A DNA stretch of 16,954 nucleotides from Chrysochromulina tobinii (lineage: Eukaryota; Haptophyta; Prymnesiales; Chrysochromulinaceae): contig JWZX01002697.1 of assembly GCA_001275005.1 (NCBI GenBank), positions 1-16,954 of the forward strand, written 5' to 3'. This document shows, in pieces, positions 6,419-14,309 of the stretch; the stretch's first letter is position 1; every line of letters starts with the position of its first letter. Below the pieces are notes generated by a model that saw only the letters and a program-made list of their open reading frames with translations, did not search any database and was not told where the DNA came from. A program made the translations under genes and the position numbers.

Positions 6419-8596
6419 CTAGCTTCCCATCGATCCTGGAGGGGTTGACTCCGTCGCGGTCGGTCGCGCACGCGTGGCGCGTGGGTGGCCTGCCTTAGAG
6501 CGTGCGGCCTTGTCCAGAGCGCTGTCCATGTAGCGCACGTACATCGCCCCTCGCGCCGATAGTGCGCCGCCACCAGCGGCGTCAGCCCCGCGTCTCGAGC
6601 GGCTGCAGTACGCGTCCCGGTGCGAGACTTCGAGAGCCTGCCGCCGAGCGTGCTCGATCAGCCGCTGCGTCGCCGTTCGTTCGGTCTCTGGCGGACGCAG
6701 GCTCGGGCATGCCCCCGAGGGAAGGGTGCCCCTCGGTGAAGCCGTTGGAGTCGTTGATGGCGCGTCTGTCGCGGCGGTCGACGCCCGCGCGTCTCTCGAG
6801 GCGGCCGGTAGGATGTGTGGCAGTCGCGTCGGCGGGGCAGGCACGGCAGCCAGCGGGGCGTGCACGCGGTGACGCCGGTAGATTGGTGCACGGCTCTCCG
6901 GGCGCTGGCATCCAAGCAGTGACGCCGCGAGGACGGCAGCTTGGGCAAGCACCGTGGCATGCGAGCCTACGCGCGGCGAGGGGAGCAGCTTGAGCTGCTG
7001 CATGTGCAAGTCTTGCCACTGCTTCTTGAGCATGGCCGCGGCGACCCGCCCCATCTGCGTGTCGCTCACACGGCCAAAGTGCAGCTCGCTCTCTCCCTCT
7101 CCGCCGCAGCCGCCCTCGCCCTCTCCGCCCAAGACGGCGCTCTTGGCGCGAAGCTTGCGACTCGCCTCGTGCTTCATGCGGAGCTCTGCGGGTGTGGGCT
7201 CGCGCCCGAGCTTCACCTTGAGAGCTACCCGAAGCGCGTTGTCGCGAGCGGCATGCATCTCGTCCTCGGTGGGCTCGCGCCCTCCATTCGCCGCTGTCAG
7301 CCGCGCCCGGATGGCCATCTCACGCGCCTCCTCGAGCTCAAGTGCGTTGGGCGGCCGGCCGAGCTTCCCAAGCAGCTGCTGCTGCAGCAGCACCTCGCGC
7401 GCCTCCTCCATCTCCTCCGCTGTCGGCTCGCGCCCGAGGCTCATCGTGAGCTGCACTCGCACCAACTGCTCCGTCGCGGCCGCCACTTCTGCCTCCGTCG
7501 GAAGCCTGCCGAGCGTCGCCTCGAGCCGTTCACGTATCGCCACGTCACGCGCGTGTGCGAGCTCGGCCGAGCTCAGCGGGCTCCCATTCTTGGCCGTGAG
7601 CCGCTTGATCATCTCGTGCTCGCGCGCGGCCGCCTGCTCCGCTTCGGTCGGCTCACGCCCCAGCTCGGCACGCAACCGATCCATCATCGCCTCGTCACGC
7701 GCCGCGGTGAGCTCCGCGTTCGTCGGCAGGCGGCCGAGCTTCGCCTCGAGAGCGTTGCGCATCGAGGCGTCGGCGGCGTGGACCGCTGCCTTGGCCTGCT
7801 CCTTGGCTTGCTGCCGCTCCTGCGCCGCCTTCGCCTGCTTCTGCAGCAGCTGCGCGGCCTCGTGCCGTTGGCGCGCTTGCTCCTCAGCGTCCTGCATGAA
7901 CTTGGACTTGACCACGTACTTACCATCCTCATCCTGCATATACTTCTGCTGCCGGCGCGCCGGGTCTTCCTCGTCCTCGGGGAAGCCGGGCGGGCGCGCG
8001 ACGCCGCGCTTGATCACGTGATCCGCCCTGAAGGTCGGCCAGGAGTAGATCGACGCGAGCAGCGTGGAAAGGAACGTGGCATACTCCGCCGGATCCGGAC
8101 CCGACGTCCACAAGTCGGCGAGCTCGAAGAGACAGTCCTTGTACCGCTCGAGGCCCATCGCAGGCTCACCGCGGCTGTCGAGCGTCCAATCCTCTTCGGT
8201 TGTCGTCGTGATCTCTGGCAGCGTCATCTTAACCGTCATTGCCAGCACGACCTTGCTCATCACGGTCGTGTAGAGCACCTTGTCCACGAAGAGGATGTAA
8301 GGCTGACCGCCAGAGCGCTTGTTGAGCGACTCAGTCGCGCGGACCCACTTGCGCAGCTCCTGCACCACAGCACCGTTGTAGCGTAGCCTCACACGAGCAT
8401 TGAGCACCTCCTCCAAGTACATCTCGTCGTTGCCAATCGCTCTCCAGTCCCCGGCATTCCTGGCCTCCTCCTGGTCGTCGGCCATGCCACGCCGCAGTGC
8501 GCCCATGTGAGCATTTTGGTCGAAGGCGAAGAGCGCTTGGCCTTTGCTGCTGGCGACGACGCTCTGGACGCTCGTCCACTTGCTGTTCATGGGCAT
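6419..8596 (-). CDS. 725-aa protein with coiled coil and eight LGREPT-type 25-residue repeats
   Basis: An unrecognised multi-part protein. Residues 60-200 form a globular, mixed-composition domain (YILFVDKVLYTTVMSKVVLA; later RYKDCLFELADLWT). Residues 210-277 are a charged Gln/Lys/Ala-rich coiled coil. Residues 279-479 are eight tandem 25-residue repeats, consensus roughly LxAxLGREPTxAExxxARexA. Residues 491-503 are Gly/Glu-rich. The last 180 or so residues are Pro/Arg/Ala-rich and may include unspliced intron sequence. The LGREPT phrase also occurs in sigma-70-type factors before a helix-turn-helix, but tandem repetition here makes a scaffold or helical-repeat role more likely. No signal peptide is visible. 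The ATG at 8596 is first; a second ATG lies two codons on. Structural or flagellar function is possible but unproven. The long plus-strand frame opposite is a shadow. Confidence 0.7.
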   Translation of the reverse strand: MPMNSKWTSVQSVVASSKGQALFAFDQNAHMGALRRGMADDQEEARNAGDWRAIGNDEMYLEEVLNARVRLRYNGAVVQELRKWVRATESLNKRSGGQPYILFVDKVLYTTVMSKVVLAMTVKMTLPEITTTTEEDWTLDSRGEPAMGLERYKDCLFELADLWTSGPDPAEYATFLSTLLASIYSWPTFRADHVIKRGVARPPGFPEDEEDPARRQQKYMQDEDGKYVVKSKFMQDAEEQARQRHEAAQLLQKQAKAAQERQQAKEQAKAAVHAADASMRNALEAKLGRLPTNAELTAARDEAMMDRLRAELGREPTEAEQAAAREHEMIKRLTAKNGSPLSSAELAHARDVAIRERLEATLGRLPTEAEVAAATEQLVRVQLTMSLGREPTAEEMEEAREVLLQQQLLGKLGRPPNALELEEAREMAIRARLTAANGGREPTEDEMHAARDNALRVALKVKLGREPTPAELRMKHEASRKLRAKSAVLGGEGEGGCGGEGESELHFGRVSDTQMGRVAAAMLKKQWQDLHMQQLKLLPSPRVGSHATVLAQAAVLAASLLGCQRPESRAPIYRRHRVHAPLAAVPAPPTRLPHILPAASRDARASTAATDAPSTTPTASPRGTLPSGACPSLRPPETERTATQRLIEHARRQALEVSHRDAYCSRSRRGADAAGGGALSARGAMYVRYMDSALDKAARSKAGHPRATRARPTATESTPPGSMGS
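7160..7762 (-). repeat. Eight-copy 75-bp coding repeat
   Basis: The coding repeat spans residues 279-479 of the 725-aa protein. Copies begin at residues 279, 304, 329, 354, 379, 404, 429 and 455; the seventh has one extra residue. Most conserved are Leu-5, Leu-Gly-Arg at 9-11, Pro-Thr at 13-14, Glu at 17 and Ala-Arg at 21-22. Copies three and seven carry Asn-Gly in place of Leu-Gly. Divergence between copies at the DNA level shows that the array is old and kept by selection on protein. Confidence 0.85.
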
Positions 8597-8739
8597 CGAT
8601 CTTCCTGTGCCGATACAGCGTTTTGGGTACCGGACCGCTCGAGGACCTTCACACGACCTAGATACCGGAGGTCGCTGACCCGTGGTCGACTAGTGGTCGA
8701 CGGGCTGCTAGGAACTCTCATTGTGTCTCATGGTTCTGC
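8597..8739. other. Short tandem intergenic spacer
   Basis: 143 bp between the fucosyltransferase-like stop and the start of the 725-aa gene, both minus strand. It should hold the promoter of the latter. GTGGTCGAC occurs twice, at 8682-8690 and 8693-8701, each containing the palindrome GTCGAC. Confidence 0.4.
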
Positions 8740-10440
8740 TCATGTTCTCGAGAGCCCAAAGCTCGCCCGGAGTGCCATCATCTCCGCCTCATCAAAGTGA
8801 ACCTCGGAACCGACGGACCGCCCCCCCACGCGATGCACGCCCCCGTGGATGGCGCTCGCGAGCCCGGAGAAGCTACTCTGGCCAACCGCGAGCAGCACGT
8901 CCGACACGGCCATGGCAAGCAGGTCAGTGACCACCTTGATGCCGTCGGGCGTCGCCGTGTGCAGCGTGCGCGTCGAGTGCACAGCGAAGCCATCAACGGT
9001 AATCAGAGGCGTACGAGGGCCGAGCGCAACACGAGCCATGTGGAGTCCTTGGACGGTGTCGCTCGCCACGAAGACCATCACCTCGCGCCTGAGGCTCGTG
9101 CGTAGGTGCGTGACGGTCCGATTCACAGAGGCAAGCCCTTGCTCAAAGTGGCTCAGTTCAATCCGATCCGCGGACGTCGGCTGTACATCGGGGTCTTCGA
9201 GGTTGACGCACTCGTGGCACTCTCGCATCATTGCCTTGTCGCCGCGGCGCAGGTGCAAGCCGACCAGCAGCGCGCCGCTCTGGGCGTCGGCGCACTCCGC
9301 AGCATCGGGCTCGGGGCAGCTCGCGGTGGGCGAGAGGATGAAGAGCAGGTTGCGCAGCACCGCCTTGCTCGTCCGTCGGGTAAGGTGGCGCACAAGGCAG
9401 ATCGGCCCGTTGAACTCTCCCGCGCCGCGCGCGAGCAGCTGCACCTTGCGCCCTAAGGGCGTGTCCGGCGCAGAGAAGACGCCCACAAAGTCGCTCAGGA
9501 AGGCGTTCGTGACGCTCGGCGACATAAAGGCGATGGCCGAGCGGTTGGGGAAGAACTCGGCCGCCTCGACGGGCTTCAGGACGCGATGTGTCCAGCGGTC
9601 CCAGATCGCGCGCATCGGCCCGTTGATGAAGGCCGAGGCATCGCCGTCATCGAGGGTAGGCACCCATTGCGCCGGTGCGCCACCTGTGGACCGAAAGGTA
9701 CGCCACGCCGGGCATTGCCAAAATACTCGTTGCTTCGTCGCGAGCTTGGCCGAGCACTCGCGTGCAGAGGCGAACCCGAGCGCTTGAGGCAGCCCATCCA
9801 ACGGACGCTCGGATGCACGACTCACGCCTGCACCAGTGCCCCCAAGGCCAGTGGCGCTGAGCAGCGTGTGGCCTGCATTGAAGGCGTCACCGCTCGAATA
9901 GTAGAAGACGGGGCGCCCGGCCAAGAGACCAAGCAGCAGCAAATTGGCTTTCTCCTGCATCACCGCGCCGAAGCCCGCACCCTTACGCCCCAGCTCGACG
10001 TGTACAAGCGGCGGGCGGTCACGCGCCGATGGCGGCTGCAGCGCATCTCGTAGCACCTCGTCGACGGGCCCGCACGCTTCGGCCGTACGCTTGCAGAAGC
10101 GCGCGAGCACGGGCAGACGCGTCGACTTGGGCGAACACAGTAGCTGCGTGCCAGGCGTGACGCTCGTGGCCGTGGCGACGTGGGCTTGCTTGTTGAGCTC
10201 GGCGAGTGTGGGCGCACCAGTAGTGCGCAACGTGGAGGCATGCGCGCGGTGTTCGGTGGCAAAGGCGCTCAATGTCGCGTTTACGGTGTCCAGGGCCCAC
10301 AATCCACCTCGGCCGCCCCCTCGACCACTGCCGCCGCCCCAGCGTCGTTGGCCGCCGCCTTTGCGTGCGATAAACGGCTGCACTGCTGGCGGCTCACGCG
10401 TGGCAGCCTGAGGGAGAGCGAGATCCAGCTCGGCCGGCAT
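8740..10440 (-). CDS. GT-B fucosyltransferase-like glycosyltransferase
   Basis: A 566-residue protein from the first ATG (10440). From about residue 144 it follows the eukaryotic/NodZ-type fucosyltransferase layout (GT23/GT37/GT65 superfamily). GRKGAGFGAVMQEKANLLLL (151-170) and AGRPVFYY (174-181) match the N-terminal nucleotide-fold start. VGLHLRRGDKAM (393-404) is the hallmark H-x-R-R-G/T-D motif that contacts GDP-fucose. VFVASDT (456-462) and SDVLLAVGQSSFSGLASAI (513-531) are the second and third conserved motifs. The likely reaction is fucose transfer from GDP-fucose to a glycan or protein acceptor in the secretory pathway. The oddity is that no signal anchor is visible; residues 1-50 are Gly/Arg-rich. 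The frame stays open upstream to 10617 and overlaps the GT32 gene, so a spliced upstream exon or fusion is possible. The exact acceptor cannot be told. Confidence 0.75.
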   Translation of the reverse strand: MPAELDLALPQAATREPPAVQPFIARKGGGQRRWGGGSGRGGGRGGLWALDTVNATLSAFATEHRAHASTLRTTGAPTLAELNKQAHVATATSVTPGTQLLCSPKSTRLPVLARFCKRTAEACGPVDEVLRDALQPPSARDRPPLVHVELGRKGAGFGAVMQEKANLLLLGLLAGRPVFYYSSGDAFNAGHTLLSATGLGGTGAGVSRASERPLDGLPQALGFASARECSAKLATKQRVFWQCPAWRTFRSTGGAPAQWVPTLDDGDASAFINGPMRAIWDRWTHRVLKPVEAAEFFPNRSAIAFMSPSVTNAFLSDFVGVFSAPDTPLGRKVQLLARGAGEFNGPICLVRHLTRRTSKAVLRNLLFILSPTASCPEPDAAECADAQSGALLVGLHLRRGDKAMMRECHECVNLEDPDVQPTSADRIELSHFEQGLASVNRTVTHLRTSLRREVMVFVASDTVQGLHMARVALGPRTPLITVDGFAVHSTRTLHTATPDGIKVVTDLLAMAVSDVLLAVGQSSFSGLASAIHGGVHRVGGRSVGSEVHFDEAEMMALRASFGLSRT

Positions 10441-10586
10441 GAGTGCCGTCGCGCCGGTTCTAAACGCGTGTGTGAATTGGCTGTTAAAAAACACGATCTG
10501 GGCTTCTGGGGTGACTGAGCAGTGTCGTCGATTCGTCGTCGGAATGTGGAGACAGTGTTTGCTGGGCAAAGTAACGTGAGACCCCC
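10441..10586 (-). other. Spacer or intron between the two minus-strand glycosyltransferases
   Basis: The fucosyltransferase frame continues without a stop through this stretch to 10617, with no ATG, so it may be 5' leader or partly coding. On the minus strand a GT at 10597-10596 could pair with acceptors ending at 10515 (CTCAG) or 10506 (CCCAG). Both introns, 83 or 92 nt, would join the GT32 frame to the fucosyltransferase frame in phase. Confidence 0.35.
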
Positions 10587-11948
10587 CTATCTGAGACCGT
10601 TCGCAGCCTTCAACCAACGAGGCAGCACGCCGTCGCTCCCGAGAACCTCGGCGCGCGACAGCCCCTTCAGCCGGCCGCCGTAGGCATTGTTAGTGAGGAC
10701 GAGCACGTCCGCGGCGACGCCCGCAACGAGCGTGCGGCCGTCGCCTCCGTCGCCGCCGCCGCCGCCGTCGCTGCCATCGCCTTCGATCTCATCGCGCACC
10801 GCGAGCGGGTCGAAGCCTTGCTCCCTCGTGGGCAGCCACAGATGCGCGCGCAGGTGCTGGCCGCAGTCGACCTGGGCGCCAGCGGCGCCGCTCTGCGCCC
10901 AGAGCCCGCGCGGGCCGAGCGCCGCCACGAGCGGAACGACGATGTCCCTGAGCAGCTCGTTCCAATCGAGGCAGTCCTCGTGCACGCTGAGCGGGAACTC
11001 GCTGCGGAACTGCCAGAGGGCCGCCTGTCGCAACTCGAGGCGTGCGAGCAATGCGTCCCGCCAGCTGCGGGTGAGTGCTGAGCTTCGACGGAAGAGGCCG
11101 ACGTTCATGCCGGCCTCGTGGAGCAGCGCGAGGCTCGGCAGGATGGCAGCGTACCCGTGCAGCGCCTCGAGCGGCGCGCCGAGTGACGTGCAGCAGATCG
11201 TGTCGCAGTCGCAGTAAAGGCCGCCGTACCGGTGCATCAACTCGCAGCGCAGATAGTCCGAGCGATGCACGAGCGAGAGCGCCTCGTATGCGGGATGCAG
11301 CCCGAGGCTCTGATGGCTCTGGCTACCATTCGCGCTCACGCAGCCCGCACACGCCGGGAAGAGCTCCTGGAGGTGCCACGGCCGCACGACGCGAACGCAG
11401 AAGCGCTCACTTGCCGCGTGCTCAAACGACTCGATGCACAACTGCAGGTACGCGGGCAAGGGGTTGTCGCCCGTCCATAAGAACCACGCGAATACACGCC
11501 CGCGCTCGTCGGTTGCAGGCCAGGCGCCGAGCGCGTCCTCGGCAGCGGCCGGTGCTGAGAACTTTATCGGCGTTCCCAATAGCAGCAGCTGCCTTCTCTG
11601 CTCTGCAAGCAGCTGGTGGAGAGCGGTCGTTCGCAAGCACCTCGTGCACCTAGTAGCCTTGCAGCGGCTACAGTGCCACAGCAGCGCGCGAGCCTCCTCG
11701 CTGCAGCTCCTGCAACATCTTGTCCTTGGTGGACAATCTCCTCGTGGCTGTAAGCTTGAAGACAGCGACACGAGTGGTTCAAATTGCGGCCCATCCTCGG
11801 CAAAGTGCTCGGCAGAGGAGCACAGTGGCGAACCGTTCAGGAACTCATGCGCGGTGCGTGCAAGAGCAGGCATGTGAAGGCGCGCTAGCAGGGCTTGGGA
11901 GGATAGTGGAGTGAGGCGGCATGGCTCGCCCGCAGACGAGGCCGCCAT
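10587..11948 (-). CDS. GT32-type glycosyltransferase with Cys-rich N-terminal motif
   Basis: A 453-residue protein starting at an ATG in an ideal Kozak context (ACCATGG). The catalytic domain (about 150-380) matches GT32 (Gly_transf_sug, PF04488). FAWFLWTGDNPLPAYLQLCI (153-172) is the usual opening strand and loop. RSDYLRCELMHRYGGLYCDC (229-248) followed by D249 carries the family's D-Y-L-R...Y-G-G and the DxD metal/nucleotide-sugar site (D247, D249). The family transfers a sugar from a nucleotide donor, with retention of configuration, to glycans or capsule-type polysaccharides. Residues 78-104 hold CC-x2-C-x10-C-x2-C-x4-C-x2-C, a probable zinc-binding knuckle resembling, but not matching, ZZ or MYND fingers. 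There is no signal peptide or transmembrane helix, unlike the GT32 at 15386-16690. An Asp/Gly-rich linker lies at 388-404. The gene shares a 160-bp divergent promoter with the gene at 12109. Confidence 0.78.
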   Translation of the reverse strand: MAASSAGEPCRLTPLSSQALLARLHMPALARTAHEFLNGSPLCSSAEHFAEDGPQFEPLVSLSSSLQPRGDCPPRTRCCRSCSEEARALLWHCSRCKATRCTRCLRTTALHQLLAEQRRQLLLLGTPIKFSAPAAAEDALGAWPATDERGRVFAWFLWTGDNPLPAYLQLCIESFEHAASERFCVRVVRPWHLQELFPACAGCVSANGSQSHQSLGLHPAYEALSLVHRSDYLRCELMHRYGGLYCDCDTICCTSLGAPLEALHGYAAILPSLALLHEAGMNVGLFRRSSALTRSWRDALLARLELRQAALWQFRSEFPLSVHEDCLDWNELLRDIVVPLVAALGPRGLWAQSGAAGAQVDCGQHLRAHLWLPTREQGFDPLAVRDEIEGDGSDGGGGGDGGDGRTLVAGVAADVLVLTNNAYGGRLKGLSRAEVLGSDGVLPRWLKAANGLR

Positions 11949-12108
11949 GGTGAAGGCGCGGGCGGGAAGCACGGAAGACAAGAAGAGGTCAGGTCAGGGC
12001 ACAAGTTTGCTCAAGGGGCTTGGGCCATTCTTGAAGCTCTGAAAAGTGGGCTTGACATTTCTGTGAACATTAAGTGAAGTGTGTTTAGCGCGTGGCAGTG
12101 CGCCTCAC
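11949..12108. promoter_or_regulatory. Compact divergent promoter region
   Basis: 160 bp separate the divergent start codons of the GT32 gene (11948, minus) and the Gln-rich gene (12109, plus), so both promoters must lie here or overlap coding sequence. The right half (about 12030-12085) is AT-richer than its surroundings. No clear TATA box was found. Confidence 0.45.
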
Positions 12109-14040
12109 ATGACGACCCCCGCTCCCGGCATGCCGCTGCCCGACGGCACGCGCATCGTCAAGGTTGAGATCACCCTACCCGAGGGCGCCAATCCTGGGGA
12201 CAAGCTCACCTTCTGCACCGCGTACGCGAACACGATCACCAACTTTAGTGCGGCCGTGCCCATGTCCAAGGACGGTGGGCCGATGAAGAAGATCTCGGTT
12301 TGCGTGCCCGTGCCGGTCAACTTCCCGCCAAGCGGCCCGCTGACCATTACCAAGCTCACGCTCAACGGCATGCCTGTCGGCATGCCCGGCATGCCGAGCT
12401 TGCCGCGGCCGCCCGCGCCCGCGCCCCCGCCCGCGCCGCCGCCCAAGCTGACCGACGAGCAGGTATGCTTCAACGAGCACCGGCAGCGCGTCGAGGCGCA
12501 CTTCAACCGCGTACCACCCAACGAGCGCGCCGAGGTGGCCCTCGGCTTCGACACGAGCCCCTTCCGGCCAGTGAGTGCTGCCGAGGTGCTCCAGCCTCTC
12601 GGCTTCTGGTCGGTGCCTCGCCGGCGGCACCATCTGAGCGTCCTGTGCGGCGTGCCGCAAGGTGAGGCGCGCCAGCTGCTCAAGCAGCCTCTCGCCTTCC
12701 TCGGGTTGAAGTGGATTATCTCACTCGAGGTCCGGCCTATGCCGTGGCGCATGCGCAGCGCGAGTAAGAAGCGCGCAGCGGACAACGGCCCCGATAACGC
12801 CGCGGAGGGCACGACGCTGGGTGCGGCCGAGCCCGCCGTCATCAAGACCGACGAGCCCGCGCCGGGGCTTGCGGGGCACGATGGATGGGTCGAAGGCTGC
12901 GACGGAGAGCTGACGCTTATCCTTCGGCGCGCGCTCCCCGGCGAAGGTGGCGGCGGCGGTGGCGGCGGCGGTGGCGGCGGCGGTGGCGGCGGTGCGCCCA
13001 TTGCCCTGTGCGCGTGCCTCGAGTTCGGGGACCGGTGGAGCGTCTGGCAGCGCACCTCGCTTGGCCCCTTCGACGAGTACATCTTCGACCTGGGCGACCG
13101 CGCGCTCCTCGGCCCTCTCTGTGAACGTCTGCATGCATCCAAGGCGGACGGGCTGTTCAAGTTCACGCTCTTTCTCACTGGCGGCGCGTCGGGCGATCGG
13201 GCGGTCTCGACGCGCTCGTCGCTCGGCGGCGCGCCGATCCTCTCCCAGCCGAGCGGTGCAATGCCTGCCGCATCTGCCGGCGCACCACCGCCTCAAAGCG
13301 CGAGCGTCGTTCTGGCGCCGTCGGTCATGCAGCCACCCGCGCCTGCCGAACTCGTGTCGTTCAGTGGGCAGGCGGCGGCACTGCAAAAGGCGGCGCACCA
13401 GGCGGCGGTGCAGCAGCACGCTCAGCAGCAGCAGCATGCGTCACCCTATGCGCCGGGGCAAGGTCCACACATAGTGGCGCACCCACAGCAAGTGGCGGCG
13501 GCGCAGCTGGCGGTGGCGGCGGCAGCGGCGGCGGCGGCAGCGGGCTCGTCCCCGGCGCAGTCGCTGGCGCAGCCCTCCCAACAGGCCGCCCAGGCGGCCG
13601 CGATGGCCGCAGCAATGCTCCAGGCACAGGAGGCGCACCGAGCCGTCGTCAAGCAAGCCCAGCCGATGCCGCGGATGGCGCAACCAACGAACCCGTCGAT
13701 GGGTGGCATCATGGGTGGTATGGGTAGCATGGGTGGCATGGGTGGCTTGGGCGGCATTGGCGGAATGGGAGGCATGGGCGGCATGGGCGGCTTGGGCATG
13801 GTGCCCGGCCTGCCCCCAGGGATGCCTGCGATGACCATGCAGCAGCAGATGCAGCTCATGCAGAATCAGCAGCTCCAGCAGCAGCAGCAGCTCCAGCAGC
13901 AGCTCCAGCAGCAGCAGCAGCTCCAGCAGCAGCAGCTCCAGCAGCAGCAGCTCCAGCAGCAGCAGCTCCAGCAGCAGCAGCTCCAGCAGCAGCAGCCCCA
14001 GCAGCCGCCGACGCAGCCGCCGCCGCAGCAGCCGTGGTAA
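12109..14040 (+). CDS. Low-complexity Gly/Ala/Met/Gln-rich protein, possible transcriptional co-regulator
   Basis: A 643-residue protein. Residues 10-90 look like a beta-rich module with ITLPEGANPGDKLTF, the PxGxxPGxxL pattern common in algal and stramenopile proteins. A Pro/Ala linker follows (about 97-112), then a helical segment with LTDEQVCFNEHRQRVEAHFN. A further folded stretch runs from about 140 to 215. About 16 consecutive glycines (12946-12993) interrupt a second folded part that ends near 358. The rest is low complexity: Ala/Gln, poly-Ala, Met-Gly repeats and a C-terminal Leu-Gln array. Poly-Gln/Ala tails of this kind are frequent in nuclear co-activators and RNA-binding proteins, so a nuclear role is a guess. 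No signal peptide was seen. The ATG at 12109 is first in frame but has a weak Kozak context. The opposite-strand frames are shadows. Confidence 0.72.
   Translation: MTTPAPGMPLPDGTRIVKVEITLPEGANPGDKLTFCTAYANTITNFSAAVPMSKDGGPMKKISVCVPVPVNFPPSGPLTITKLTLNGMPVGMPGMPSLPRPPAPAPPPAPPPKLTDEQVCFNEHRQRVEAHFNRVPPNERAEVALGFDTSPFRPVSAAEVLQPLGFWSVPRRRHHLSVLCGVPQGEARQLLKQPLAFLGLKWIISLEVRPMPWRMRSASKKRAADNGPDNAAEGTTLGAAEPAVIKTDEPAPGLAGHDGWVEGCDGELTLILRRALPGEGGGGGGGGGGGGGGGGAPIALCACLEFGDRWSVWQRTSLGPFDEYIFDLGDRALLGPLCERLHASKADGLFKFTLFLTGGASGDRAVSTRSSLGGAPILSQPSGAMPAASAGAPPPQSASVVLAPSVMQPPAPAELVSFSGQAAALQKAAHQAAVQQHAQQQQHASPYAPGQGPHIVAHPQQVAAAQLAVAAAAAAAAAGSSPAQSLAQPSQQAAQAAAMAAAMLQAQEAHRAVVKQAQPMPRMAQPTNPSMGGIMGGMGSMGGMGGLGGIGGMGGMGGMGGLGMVPGLPPGMPAMTMQQQMQLMQNQQLQQQQQLQQQLQQQQQLQQQQLQQQQLQQQQLQQQQLQQQQPQQPPTQPPPQQPW
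12946..12993 (+). repeat. GGC/GGT triplet tract encoding poly-Gly
   Basis: Sixteen consecutive glycine codons in a regular GGT-GGC-GGC-GGC pattern (12-bp period) inside the Gln-rich protein gene. It interrupts what otherwise reads as one folded segment and is likely to vary in length. Confidence 0.9.
13699..13803 (+). repeat. ATGGGTGGC-type repeat encoding Met-Gly-Gly
   Basis: Repeated ATGGGTGGC/ATGGGCGGC units encode Met-Gly-Gly runs with occasional Leu, Ile or Ser. The composition is that of a flexible, low-complexity linker. It lies between the poly-Ala/Gln region and the Leu-Gln array of the same protein. Confidence 0.85.
13870..13998 (+). repeat. CTC(CAG)4 15-bp minisatellite encoding LQQQQ
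   Basis: The tract alternates CTC with three to five CAG codons. Five perfect 15-bp copies run without interruption from 13921 to 13995. Perfect identity indicates recent expansion by slippage, so length polymorphism and assembly error are both likely here. Confidence 0.92.
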
Positions 14041-14309
14041 ACACAGAAAGGGATGGGGCCGGTCAAGAGTACATTAAGTGAGTTCGTCGTATATCAACGC
14101 CGCGCTTTCGCTTTCCCCTGAGCCCTGTTGCCTGTACGCTGTCGAGTAACTTGCAAGTTTGTAGTGCATCCGTTCGCACCTGGTTCACACCATCTCGCAA
14201 AACTGAGATCGTTCCGTCAAATCATGGCCGACCCTTCGCTCACCAGGAGGGCTTAGGGCGTCACCCCGGTCAAGTGCGCACTGTAGCACACAAGCGGGAC
14301 CGATCGGAC
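14041..14309. other. Intergenic spacer with promoter of the DUF2214 gene
   Basis: 269 bp between the stop at 14040 and the ATG at 14310, both plus strand. It holds one 3' and one 5' untranslated region. The reading frame of the downstream gene is open back to about 14151 without an ATG. No TATA box was recognised. Confidence 0.4.

Noticed and set aside
6941-8386. A 481-codon plus-strand open frame opposite the repeat protein, plus another at 6954-8021
   Set aside because: Both mirror the periodic codon structure of the 725-aa minus-strand gene. Their translations are Arg/Leu- or Ser/Cys-rich with no domain, as expected of antisense shadows in GC-rich coding DNA.
8849-9787. A 312-codon plus-strand open frame
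   Set aside because: It lies entirely opposite the fucosyltransferase-like gene, which has clear family motifs. The plus-strand translation has none.
12105-13178. A 357-codon minus-strand open frame
   Set aside because: It is opposite the Gln-rich protein gene and consists mostly of poly-Pro and Arg/Ser runs produced by the complement of Gly and Ala codons.
13856-14066. Minus-strand frames reading as Ala/Gly or Cys/Trp repeats
   Set aside because: These are the complement of the CAG/CTC minisatellite. There is no start context or homologue that I recognise.
12067-14081. The 11-mer ACATTAAGTGA present both at 12067-12077 and 14071-14081, upstream of two genes
   Set aside because: Several chance 11-bp matches are expected in 17 kb, and the two sites lie at very different distances from the start codons.
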